Assembly (NCBI GenBank): GCA_945875335.1
Contig: CAMCKD010000001.1
Coordinates: 62,001 to 126,000 of the forward strand
DNA from: an uncultured Clostridia bacterium
Lineage (GTDB): Bacteria; Bacillota; Clostridia; Oscillospirales; Oscillospiraceae
Direction: 5' to 3'
Length of the DNA: 64,000 nt
This document shows positions 26,182 to 33,758 of this stretch, piece after piece; positions within the stretch are counted from its first letter, which is position 1, and each line of letters starts with the position of its first letter. A program made the translations under genes and the position numbers. The notes beneath the pieces were generated by a model. It was not told where the DNA came from and made no database searches. It worked only from the letters and a program-made list of their open reading frames with translations.

Positions 26182-27063
26182 ATGCCCAAGAGAAAATGGG
26201 GAGATCGTTCCGACGCCATTTGGCTGAAGGATATCCCTTCCATGAATCGAATTATGCCGGTGATTATGCCGAACCGCGCCGACAACGAGGCTTTTGTCAG
26301 CTTTGATCTGGATTTTCGTCCCCTGGAAGCATACCTGGAAAAGAAGAACCAGGGACGGACGGAGGATAAATACACCTTTTTCCATGTCATCAGCTGCGCG
26401 GTGGGCAAGGCCTTTGTACTGCGCCCCAGGATGAACCGGTTTGTTTGCAACAACAAGCTCTACCAAAAGAAGTATATCGATGTTTCCTTTACCGTAAAAA
26501 AGAAGTTCAACGACAAGGCGGAGGAAAGCCTGGCAAATTTCAGATTTGACCCCAAGGAGACCATGGACTCCTATCATGAAAAAATCATGGATGTGATCCA
26601 TCAAACCAAGCGGGAGGACATTTCGGATACCTCCACCGGGGCCATGGATCTCGTTGCAAAATTCCCCCAGTGGCTGATTAATTTGATTGCGAAAACGGTA
26701 CTCTGGCTGGACAAGCACGGCTGGGCCCCCCAGAGCCTCATTGGCACCGACCCCAACCACGCCTCCATCTTCCTGTCCAACCTGGGCTCCATCGGCCTGG
26801 AATGCGGCTATCACCATCTGGTGAACTGGGGCACCAACTCCTGCTTCATCGTCATTGGCAAGAAACAGATGAAAATGGAATACAAAAAGGATGGCACCCC
26901 CGATCTGCACGAGGTGGTACCCATTGGCATCACCCTGGACGAGCGCATTGCCGACGGCTATTACTATTCCGGCACCGTTGCCCTGGTGAAGGAGCTGCTG
27001 GCCCATCCCGACCTGCTGGATATGCCCGCCGATACGCCGGTGGAATATGCCATTCAACGGTAA
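26182..27063 (+). CDS. Stand-alone E2/CAT-like acyltransferase domain protein
   Basis: 293-residue protein with the fold of the 2-oxo acid dehydrogenase E2 catalytic domain and chloramphenicol acetyltransferase, but without lipoyl or E1/E3-binding domains. FHVISCAVGKAF and NHASIFLSNLGSIG fit the E2 core. In place of the catalytic E2 motif DHRxxDG it has LDERIADGYYY, so the active-site His is Glu. This replacement seems usual for this clostridial subgroup, as far as I recall. No dehydrogenase genes are near. ATG 26182 has GGAGG seven bases upstream. Substrate unknown; it may not be a classical acyltransferase. Confidence 0.75.
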   Translation: MPKRKWGDRSDAIWLKDIPSMNRIMPVIMPNRADNEAFVSFDLDFRPLEAYLEKKNQGRTEDKYTFFHVISCAVGKAFVLRPRMNRFVCNNKLYQKKYIDVSFTVKKKFNDKAEESLANFRFDPKETMDSYHEKIMDVIHQTKREDISDTSTGAMDLVAKFPQWLINLIAKTVLWLDKHGWAPQSLIGTDPNHASIFLSNLGSIGLECGYHHLVNWGTNSCFIVIGKKQMKMEYKKDGTPDLHEVVPIGITLDERIADGYYYSGTVALVKELLAHPDLLDMPADTPVEYAIQR

Positions 27064-27069
27064 AAATCT

Positions 27070-27123
27070 CCATATGCTTCCGGGAAAGCTCTTGACTTTT
27101 TCGGAAGCATATGGTATTTTTGT
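27070..27123 (+). terminator. Intrinsic terminator of the E2-like gene
   Basis: Arms CCATATGCTTCCG (27070-27082) and CGGAAGCATATGG (27102-27114), followed by TATTTTTGT. Confidence 0.93.
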
Positions 27124-27137
27124 TTCAATTCCATATT

Positions 27138-27300
27138 GTATGAGGGAGTAGCAAGCGTTTACCGCGTGGCAGATCAACAGTCCCGGTTTTTATAACCTGG
27201 TCTGCCGCCAATTGCGAGACTTATGCATGTCAGGTTTCCAGCATGCTTCCCCTCTTACGCTCGCCTGACGTTCTGATAGAATGTTCAGGCTTATTTTTTT
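27138..27300 (+). promoter_or_regulatory. yybP-ykoY (manganese) riboswitch with terminator platform
   Basis: Aptamer at 27138-27226. P1 pairs GTATGAG with CTTATGC (two wobbles); the two conserved loop signatures GGGAGTAG (27144-27151) and GCGAGAC (27214-27220) are present. The expression platform is a hairpin from GCCTGACGTTCT to AGAATGTTCAGGC followed by TTATTTTTTT (27270-27300), just before the ribosome site. The class binds Mn2+ and normally switches transcription on when Mn2+ is high. Confidence 0.88.
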
Positions 27301-27317
27301 GAAAAGGAGAAATGTTT

Positions 27318-28286
27318 ATGTTGATTCCCGTTTTGTTATTCGCCGTTGGTCTTGTGCTGCTGATTAAGGGCGGCGATTGGTTCGTGGACGGTGCCACAGA
27401 CATTGCCGAGCATTTCCATGTGCCGGAGCTGATCATCGGCGCCACGGTGGTTTCTCTTGGCACCACCCTGCCGGAGGTGATGGTTTCCGCCACCTCTGCC
27501 ATCAGCGGCCACGGTGAGATTGCCTATGGAAACGCCATCGGCTCCATCATCTGCAACACCGCCCTGATTGCCGCCATCACCGTCGCCGTTCGGCCCACGT
27601 CGGTTGAACCCAAAACCCTGGTGCTTCCTGTGGGCTTCTTCTTCACCGCGGCAATCATCTACTGCCTGAACGCCTATCTCACCGGCTACTTTGGACGTCC
27701 CATCGGTATTGTGATGCTGCTGATTCTGGCATTGTATCTCTTCTTCACCGTCCGTCAGGGACTGAAAAATCCCAGCCAGAGTGCCCAGGAGGAGGAAGAA
27801 ACCACCCAGGAGCGTCCCCTCGGGAAAAGCATTCTGATGCTGGTGATTGGTGCCGCCCTGATTGCGGTGGGTGCCCGGCTGCTGGTGGACAACGGCACCC
27901 TGATTGCTCAAGCCCTGGGCGTGCCGGAATCCGTGATTGCTCTGACCTTTGTGGCTCTTGGCACTTCCCTGCCGGAGCTGGTTACCGCCATCACCTCCCT
28001 GGTGAAAGGCCATGGCTCCCTCTCCCTGGGCAATGTGATCGGAGCCAACATTCTGAATCTGGTACTGGTTTCTGGCCTTGCCACGGTTTTGAAGCCCTTC
28101 ACCATTCCCCAGGGCAACACCCTTTTCGGAATCAACGCCTCCTTGGTGCTGGACATTCCGCTGATGCTGTTCGTCATGGCATTTTTGACCATCCCCGCCC
28201 TGCTGACCAAAAAACTCCACCGGAGTCAGGGTATCGTTTTGCTTCTGGTTTATGCCGCCTTCTGCGTTGTTCAGTTTGTGATGTGA
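27318..28286 (+). CDS. CaCA family calcium/cation antiporter, likely Mn2+-linked
   Basis: 322-residue integral membrane exchanger of the CaCA family (YrbG type). The two inverted alpha repeats are clear: LGTTLPEVMVS in the first half and LGTSLPELVTA in the second, each inside hydrophobic helices, with the acidic residues that bind cations. A loop rich in Glu and Gln separates the halves. An ATG six bases earlier is too close to AAGGAG, so I prefer 27318. The upstream Mn2+ riboswitch suggests that it exports Mn2+, perhaps with Ca2+, rather than being a general calcium pump. Confidence 0.92.
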   Translation: MLIPVLLFAVGLVLLIKGGDWFVDGATDIAEHFHVPELIIGATVVSLGTTLPEVMVSATSAISGHGEIAYGNAIGSIICNTALIAAITVAVRPTSVEPKTLVLPVGFFFTAAIIYCLNAYLTGYFGRPIGIVMLLILALYLFFTVRQGLKNPSQSAQEEEETTQERPLGKSILMLVIGAALIAVGARLLVDNGTLIAQALGVPESVIALTFVALGTSLPELVTAITSLVKGHGSLSLGNVIGANILNLVLVSGLATVLKPFTIPQGNTLFGINASLVLDIPLMLFVMAFLTIPALLTKKLHRSQGIVLLLVYAAFCVVQFVM

Positions 28287-28300
28287 TGCCTTAAAAATGG

Positions 28301-28335
28301 GGTGCCTGTTTCCAAGCCGGAACAGGCACCTTTTT
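28301..28335 (+). terminator. Intrinsic terminator of the antiporter gene
   Basis: Arms GGTGCCTGTT (28301-28310) and AACAGGCACC (28321-28330), followed by TTTTT. Confidence 0.93.
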
Positions 28336-28391
28336 CTATGCACAAAGAAATTCATAAAACAATGATGCATATCAGCTTTTATCAGTAACCC

Positions 28392-28599
28392 GGTAAATTG
28401 TTGTTTGAATCATTGAGCGCCACTGTAGGGGAGGCTCGTAGCCTCCCGCGCAGTACAGGCTTCCAGTTACCAACCAGGATGGGCGAATTCGTACCAGTTT
28501 ACCACATTTGTACCATTCAACCTAACACTCAGTTGACAAACCTGGCGGGAGGCTAAGAGCCTCCCCTACAGTGGCGTGTACGTTAAACAACAATTTACC
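28392..28599. repeat. MITE-like palindromic element with two internal hairpins
   Basis: 208-base gene-free element. Outer ends GGTAAATTGTTGTTT (28392-28406) and AAACAACAATTTACC (28585-28599) are inverted copies. Inside, CACTGTAGGGGAGGCT with AGCCTCCCGC on the left and GCGGGAGGCT with AGCCTCCCCTACAGTG on the right are also inverted copies, and each forms its own hairpin GGGAGGCT/AGCCTCCC (28429-28447; 28547-28565). No target-site duplication or transposase was recognised. The remaining bases between the antiporter terminator and the sigma gene show nothing clear. Confidence 0.8.
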
Positions 28600-28712
28600 A
28601 CTCTGCTGAGTCAAACCGATAAGCACAAAAACAACATTATGATATGTGAGGTTTTCGGATGAAAAACGGTCTATCTGGGTGAGGAACAAAAACACAAGTG
28701 AGGTGAACCCAA

Positions 28713-29267
28713 ATGGAAGACAGTAACATCATAGCGCTGTTCTTCACCAGAAATGAAGATGCCATCAAGCATACGGATGAAACCTACGGCCGGCGTCTTT
28801 ATCATCTGGCAGAGAGCATCGTCAAAAATGGACAGGATGCCGAAGAGAGCGTCAGTGATACCTATATGAAGGCTTGGGATACGATTCCTCCCCAGAGACC
28901 TCAGCATTTCTTCGCGTACCTGGCGAAAATCTGCCGGAATTTTGCGCTGAAAAAGCTGGATTGGAAAAAGGCAGCAAAACGAAATGTGGAAGTAATCAGC
29001 CTGACCGAGGAAATGGAACTGTGTATCCCGGACCAATCCCGTGACAGAGAGATAGAGGCAAGGGAATTAGGCATGATTCTGGACCGCTTCCTGCGTACCC
29101 TGACGCCGGAAAATCAGATGGTATTCCTGCGGCGATACTGGTATGCGGACACCATCGCGGAAATCGCCGCCCGATATGGAATCAGCGAAAGCGCCGTTCT
29201 GATGCGGCTGAATCGAACAAGGACAAAGCTCGGTACTTATCTTAAAAAGGAGGGAATCAACGTATGA
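28713..29267 (+). CDS. ECF-type RNA polymerase sigma factor
   Basis: 184-residue extracytoplasmic-function sigma factor. Sigma region 2 lies around residues 20-85 (SIVKNGQDAEESVSDTYMKA) and region 4 at the C-terminus (YADTIAEIAARYGISESAVL). AGGTGA precedes the ATG. It overlaps the next gene by four bases (ATGA), the classical arrangement with a cognate membrane anti-sigma factor. Signal and regulon unknown. Confidence 0.92.
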   Translation: MEDSNIIALFFTRNEDAIKHTDETYGRRLYHLAESIVKNGQDAEESVSDTYMKAWDTIPPQRPQHFFAYLAKICRNFALKKLDWKKAAKRNVEVISLTEEMELCIPDQSRDREIEARELGMILDRFLRTLTPENQMVFLRRYWYADTIAEIAARYGISESAVLMRLNRTRTKLGTYLKKEGINV

Positions 29268-30883
29268 ACGGAAAGGATATTATCTTTGGACTGAACGATG
29301 TTGGCAATGATTTGATTGAAAGAGCAGAATATGGTCAGTTTCCTTCTGGCAAAAAAGCCAATGGAGAAAAAGCTGCTTCTGGGTTAAAATTATTCCGAAA
29401 GCCTCTGGCAATTGCGGCCAGCATTGCTCTGATGGTACTTCTCATGGGCTGCGCCGTGCTCCTGCTACATTTGGAGGACCTTCGCATTGGGGAAGAAACC
29501 TATACAGACCACATGCGCTATGCGGAGGACGGAAGCAAAATTCCCGAAACCGAGAAAGTGAAACAGTACATCTCCATTGCAGGGGCCGATAAAAGCAAAA
29601 ACTATCGGGCAGCACAGGAGTGGATGGACTTCAAGCAGAGCTACGACCCGGACGGTTCCCTTTGGAAATCGAAAGACGGCTTTGAAAAGCCAGCCCGGTA
29701 TAACAACTACGTGGATGCCTACACCCAGGAAATGCTGGACAAAATCGATGAAATATGTGAGAAATATGATTTGAAGCTAGAAGGAGACGCAGTAATCTTC
29801 CAGGGAAGTGTTGCGGAAATGTTTGCACAGGTACTGGGAATTACCGGCATTACAAAAGAAAACGCCGATTTGACAACAGAATTCGGCGGCGCGAGAGTGA
29901 CTGAATCCGGCAATTTTAACGCTTCCTATCGGGCAACACTGCAAAGCCCGGAGGCAAGCCAGGAATTTGAGTTCACGCTCATCTATGATTATCGGGATAA
30001 GAATTATTTCACCAGTGCGTATCTTACCATCGAGGACGGTGAATCGGTGGAGCAGTGGAATTACACCCTGCCGGACGGAACGAATGTACTCATTGCCAGC
30101 GACAAGGGAGGCGATGCCTTTATTCTGTGCGACCGGGAAGACGCCTTTATCAATGTCACCATCCGAAATGTGGGCTGGAACTGGGATAGCCCAGCAGATG
30201 TGATGTCCCACAGAGACATGGAGCTGATTGCGGAAGCTTTGGATTATACCCTGAAACCCAACAGGGTTGAGAATATGTCCCAGCTTCAGCAGGAGCTTGA
30301 GGAAATGTATCAAGCCGGAGAAAGTCTGGAAGAGGACCCCGCAGAGGTAGAAGCCCGGAGGCAGCTCCATGAGGAAAATGAGCACCACGAGAGCTATGAA
30401 GCTTTGATTTGTCAGATTCGGGATAATGAGTCCTATTTTGTAAACCACTGTAATGTTGCCTATGAGGATTTCTGGGAAACCATGGAGTACACATTACTGG
30501 ACATCAGCGGAGATGGTACACAGGAGCTGATTTTTGGCCGGGATGGTCACATTCATGAGATTTGGACCATCCGTGACGGATTGACGGATAGAATCACTTC
30601 CAGCTACTATGAGGGTTACCTGTGTGAGGGAAATGTGTATGAATCCTATGTCTTTGTGGACGGAAAGCCTTACCATTTCTACTCCCGAATCGGCACGGAT
30701 GGCCTGACGGAAAGGCTGATGGTTGTGGAATATGACGCCGTACAGGGAAGCTGGATGATGGATGAATCTCAGGATGGAACCGGCCTCACGCCCATCTCCG
30801 AGGAACGGGCTACAGAGATCATCAATTCCTATGTCCGAATCCCCCTGGAAATGAAATCCGTCCAGGAATATCCCATGGATTAA
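29264..30883 (+). CDS. Membrane-anchored probable anti-sigma partner
   Basis: 539-residue protein, not of a family I can name. A hydrophilic N-terminal segment of about 45 residues is followed by a single membrane span at 48-69, which contains a cysteine in MGCA, and a large acidic extracytoplasmic region. Near residue 410 the segment LLDISGDGTQELIFG resembles calcium-binding D-x-[DS]-G-D-G loops of FG-GAP/dockerin type. Translational coupling to the ECF sigma gene makes an anti-sigma role likely, although no zinc-type anti-sigma motif is seen in the short N-terminus. A strong terminator follows. Confidence 0.75.
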   Translation: MNGKDIIFGLNDVGNDLIERAEYGQFPSGKKANGEKAASGLKLFRKPLAIAASIALMVLLMGCAVLLLHLEDLRIGEETYTDHMRYAEDGSKIPETEKVKQYISIAGADKSKNYRAAQEWMDFKQSYDPDGSLWKSKDGFEKPARYNNYVDAYTQEMLDKIDEICEKYDLKLEGDAVIFQGSVAEMFAQVLGITGITKENADLTTEFGGARVTESGNFNASYRATLQSPEASQEFEFTLIYDYRDKNYFTSAYLTIEDGESVEQWNYTLPDGTNVLIASDKGGDAFILCDREDAFINVTIRNVGWNWDSPADVMSHRDMELIAEALDYTLKPNRVENMSQLQQELEEMYQAGESLEEDPAEVEARRQLHEENEHHESYEALICQIRDNESYFVNHCNVAYEDFWETMEYTLLDISGDGTQELIFGRDGHIHEIWTIRDGLTDRITSSYYEGYLCEGNVYESYVFVDGKPYHFYSRIGTDGLTERLMVVEYDAVQGSWMMDESQDGTGLTPISEERATEIINSYVRIPLEMKSVQEYPMD

Positions 30884-30890
30884 ACCTGAA

Positions 30891-30930
30891 AAGGCCTGCT
30901 TCCCTCTGTGAAGCAGGCCTTCGCTTGTTA
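30891..30930. terminator. Intrinsic terminator between convergent genes
   Basis: Arms AAGGCCTGCTT and AAGCAGGCCTT (30891-30901, 30911-30921) between the anti-sigma partner and asnB, usable in both directions. Confidence 0.85.
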
Positions 30931-32751
30931 AAAAAGGAAATCCACCTGATACCGCCTGAGCCAGAACTCGATTTGCAGCAGATACGCCATGGTCTGGGGC
31001 CGGCGCATCAATTGCCCGTACCAGGGCCATTGACTTTCCTGGGAAAGAAACGCTTTCAGATTTTCCCGGTCGATCAGGCTGAACAGTGGATTCTCCTTTT
31101 CCCTCAGCACCTTTTGAAGCCTTGCTTCCATCAGCTGCTCATAGCGGGGGTCAAAGGTTTTGGGATAGGGGCTTTTCTTTCGCATGACGATTTCCTCCGG
31201 CAGCAAATCCCGGACGGCGTGACGCAGCAGGCCCTTTTCCCTGCCCTTGTAATCCTTGAATTCCCAGGGAACGCCATACAGATACTCCGCAATCCGATAA
31301 TCACAGAAGGGAACCCGAACCTCCAGGCCGGAATACATGCTCATGCGGTCCTTTCGGTCAAGCAAGGTCTGCATGAACCAGCGGAAATTCAGGTTCACCA
31401 TTTCCTTCATTCTTCTCTCTGTGGGAGAATTCTCCGGCAGGATGTCACTTTGACGGCAGGTGTCCAGATAGGCATCCATCACGAAGTCCGTTGGCGACCC
31501 TTGTTTAGCAAGCTGGTCAGTCATCAGTTTGGCCCGTTGAAGCGTCGTTTGTGACCAGGGGAAGCCTGCCTTGGCCCGCACCTCCGGGTCCCGGTACCAG
31601 GGATAGCCTCCAAAAATTTCATCCGCACACTCCCCGGAGAGGGCCACCTTGACCTTTTCGCCGATCTCCCGGCAGAAGGCCAGCAGGGAGAAATCCACAT
31701 CCGCCATTCCGGGGAGATCCCGGGCCATGGTTGCGTTTTCCAATTCCCCTTCCAAATCCTCCGGGGTGAGCACCGTCCAGTGGTGATCGGAGTGAATTGC
31801 CTTCTGCATGATTTCGATGTAAGCGTCATCGGAATTGGGCTGGAATTTTCCCGGCTGGAAATATTTGTCATTGTTGAGATAATCCACCGAGAAGGTGGGA
31901 AGCACCTCTCCCCTTTCCGCCATTTCCCGGGCACAGACGGCGCTGATGATGCTGGAATCCAGGCCGCCGGAAAGAAATGTCCCAATGGGCACATCGGACA
32001 CCATCTGGCGTTTGATGGCGTCGGTCACCAAAAAGCGAACCTTCTGGCAGGTTTCCTCAAAGGAATCGGTATGATGGTAGTCCTCCAGTTTCCAGTATTG
32101 GTGCAGCTTCAGCCGGTTTTCTTCGTAATAGCCCCACCAGCCTGGCTCCAATTCCCGGATTCCATGGAACACTCCGCTGCCGGGAACCCGTCCTGGGCCC
32201 AGCAGAAGCAGCTGATAGGCACCATCGGCATCCAGCTCCGATTTTTGCTTTGGATGGCAGAGAAGGGTTTTGATCTCCGAGGCAAAGAGCAGTCCGTTTT
32301 CCACCTCCGAATAAAACAGGGGCTTCACGCCGATTCTGTCCCGGGCCAGAAAAAGCCGCTGCGCCTTTCGTTCCCACACCCCAAAGGCGAAAATGCCGTT
32401 GAACCGATGGACGCATTCCGCTCCCCATTGGGCATAGGCATGGAGCACCACCTCGGTATCGGAGTGGCCCTGGAAGCGATGCCCTGCCTTTTCCAGTTCC
32501 AAGCGGATTTCCTGAGTATTGTACAGCTCTCCATTATAGACCAGCGTGTATTCTTCCGGGCCGTATTCCAGCGTCATGGGCTGCTTGCCGCCCTGGGGGT
32601 CGATGATGGCAAGCCTGGAATGCAGCAGGGTACAGCCCTCCGACTGGAAAAAGCCCTGCCCGTCGGGGCCGCGGCGGGACATCGTAGCCAGCATTTTTCG
32701 GATGATCGTTTGAGAAACAGACAAATTGATACAGCCTGCAATGGCACACAT
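30928..32751 (-). CDS. asnB: Asparagine synthase (glutamine-hydrolysing)
   Basis: 607-residue AsnB. After Met removal the N-terminal Cys2 (MCAIAGC) is the glutaminase nucleophile of the Ntn domain; the synthetase domain has the PP-loop FLSGGLDSSIISAV near residue 256. Full length. B. subtilis has a sporulation-specific paralogue (AsnO), and the upstream sequence here fits a mother-cell sigma pattern, so this could be an AsnO-like enzyme; that is inference. Flanked by a convergent terminator and a divergent small helical-protein gene. Confidence 0.95.
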   Translation of the reverse strand: MCAIAGCINLSVSQTIIRKMLATMSRRGPDGQGFFQSEGCTLLHSRLAIIDPQGGKQPMTLEYGPEEYTLVYNGELYNTQEIRLELEKAGHRFQGHSDTEVVLHAYAQWGAECVHRFNGIFAFGVWERKAQRLFLARDRIGVKPLFYSEVENGLLFASEIKTLLCHPKQKSELDADGAYQLLLLGPGRVPGSGVFHGIRELEPGWWGYYEENRLKLHQYWKLEDYHHTDSFEETCQKVRFLVTDAIKRQMVSDVPIGTFLSGGLDSSIISAVCAREMAERGEVLPTFSVDYLNNDKYFQPGKFQPNSDDAYIEIMQKAIHSDHHWTVLTPEDLEGELENATMARDLPGMADVDFSLLAFCREIGEKVKVALSGECADEIFGGYPWYRDPEVRAKAGFPWSQTTLQRAKLMTDQLAKQGSPTDFVMDAYLDTCRQSDILPENSPTERRMKEMVNLNFRWFMQTLLDRKDRMSMYSGLEVRVPFCDYRIAEYLYGVPWEFKDYKGREKGLLRHAVRDLLPEEIVMRKKSPYPKTFDPRYEQLMEARLQKVLREKENPLFSLIDRENLKAFLSQESQWPWYGQLMRRPQTMAYLLQIEFWLRRYQVDFLF

Positions 32752-32777
32752 TGGATAACCACATCCTTCCGTCTGAT

Positions 32778-32804
32778 TATTATATGACCCAATACCGCTG
32801 TGGT
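32778..32804 (-). promoter_or_regulatory. Candidate sigma-K/E-type promoter of asnB
   Basis: On the minus strand AC (32803-32804), 16 bases, CATATAATA (32778-32786), matching the AC-N16/17-CATANNNTA pattern of sigma-K promoters. The same bases include TATAAT, so a sigma-A -10 without a good -35 is the alternative. Confidence 0.35.
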
Positions 32805-32852
32805 TTCCGAATCGTTTTTCCCGATTTGCACATACTACTCCCGGTGATTGAA

Positions 32853-33281
32853 ATGAAAAGCAGCAAAGAAATCTTATCCTCCCTTCTGAAAACCACGCAG
32901 ATGGGACAGCTCGGAATCCGCAGTGTGCTGGAAACGGAAATTAAGCCGGAGCTGCGGCAGGCCGTGGAGTCCCAGCTGCGGGAGTATGATGCCATCGAAC
33001 GTCAGGCCCATTCCATTGCCCGGCAGCGGAACTGGGAGCTGCCGGAGCTGAACCCCTCCATCCGATTCATGACGGATCGGATGACAAAAATGAGGCTGTC
33101 CTATGGGGATAAGGACAGTAAGATCGCAGCCATGATGATTCGGGGCAACACCAGCGGCGTGATCAAAGGGCTTCGGAATCTCCATCAGTTCCAGGAGCAG
33201 GACGATGCCGTGCGCAATCTCAGCAAGAAGCTGTTGGAGACGGAAAGCGCCAACGTCAATCAGATGAAGCAGTTTTTATAG
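32853..33281 (+). CDS. Uncharacterised helical protein
   Basis: 142-residue protein, predicted mostly alpha-helical and without membrane spans, rich in Gln, Arg, Met and Leu. The pattern suggests a four-helix bundle, possibly like CotF or other ferritin-like coat proteins, but no metal-ligand set is evident. The ATG at 32853 has GGTGA upstream; the in-frame extension to 32751 would overlap the asnB start and has no ribosome site. Terminated by the hairpin at 33282. The following SleC-like cassette is a separate transcript but hints at a spore-related role. Confidence 0.65.
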   Translation: MKSSKEILSSLLKTTQMGQLGIRSVLETEIKPELRQAVESQLREYDAIERQAHSIARQRNWELPELNPSIRFMTDRMTKMRLSYGDKDSKIAAMMIRGNTSGVIKGLRNLHQFQEQDDAVRNLSKKLLETESANVNQMKQFL

Positions 33282-33319
33282 CAGGCAGGGTAGGCTATCC
33301 CCCTGCCTGCACCTTTTTC
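33282..33319 (+). terminator. Intrinsic terminator
   Basis: Arms GCAGGCAGGG (33282-33291) and CCCTGCCTGC (33301-33310), followed by ACCTTTTTC. Confidence 0.88.
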
Positions 33320-33338
33320 TTCCGAAGCGCATACCCTA
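33311..33338 (+). promoter_or_regulatory. Candidate sigma-K-type promoter of the SleC-like cassette
   Basis: AC (33311-33312), 17 bases, CATACCCTA (33330-33338), matching AC-N16/17-CATANNNTA of sigma-K (with the -10 also close to sigma-E). It sits 27 bases before the first cassette gene. Confidence 0.5.
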
Positions 33339-33365
33339 GGGAGGTATGGAAAGGAAGGGAAGAAC

Positions 33366-33746
33366 ATGCCAACCATTGGATATTTGCAGGCCCGGGCCTA
33401 CACCAGCAACGCCCAAATCCCCCTGCGGGACGTTGCAGTCGTGGTGACGGCCCCGGATCAAACCGCCATTGCCATGCGGGTGACCGACCGAAGCGGTCTG
33501 ATTGCCCCCATCGAAATCCCGGTTCCCAACCTGTCGGAAAGCCAGGAGCCGGGAGTGGAGCAGAAGCCCTATACCCTGGTAAACCTGACCGCTTATCGGG
33601 ATGGCTATGGGCCCTTTGAATCCAAAGACATCCAGATTTTCGCCGGCACCATCACATTCCAGGATTTGAAGATGATCCCCCTTTCTCAGCTGCCGCTGGG
33701 TGAGGAGGACAGCATGAACGTGGTGACGCCTCCCCAAAATCTGTAA
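33366..33746 (+). CDS. SleC prepro-region-like beta-sandwich protein
   Basis: 126-residue protein with a carboxypeptidase-regulatory/transthyretin-like beta-sandwich pattern. The opening GYLQARAYTSNAQIPLRDV resembles the N-terminal prepro region of clostridial spore cortex-lytic enzyme SleC, which occurs there as part of a single polypeptide. Here it is an independent gene, 12 bases before the gene with the SpoIID-like and peptidoglycan-binding domains. GGAAGGGAAG is upstream of the ATG. No signal peptide, as expected for a mother-cell protein delivered to the spore surface. Likely an accessory or inhibitory subunit. Confidence 0.7.
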   Translation: MPTIGYLQARAYTSNAQIPLRDVAVVVTAPDQTAIAMRVTDRSGLIAPIEIPVPNLSESQEPGVEQKPYTLVNLTAYRDGYGPFESKDIQIFAGTITFQDLKMIPLSQLPLGEEDSMNVVTPPQNL

Positions 33747-33758
33747 AGGGGGGAGCCT

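Noticed and set aside
28392..28599. CRISPR-like repeats
   Set aside because: The repeated units are inverted, not direct, and there are no regular spacers; no cas genes are present.
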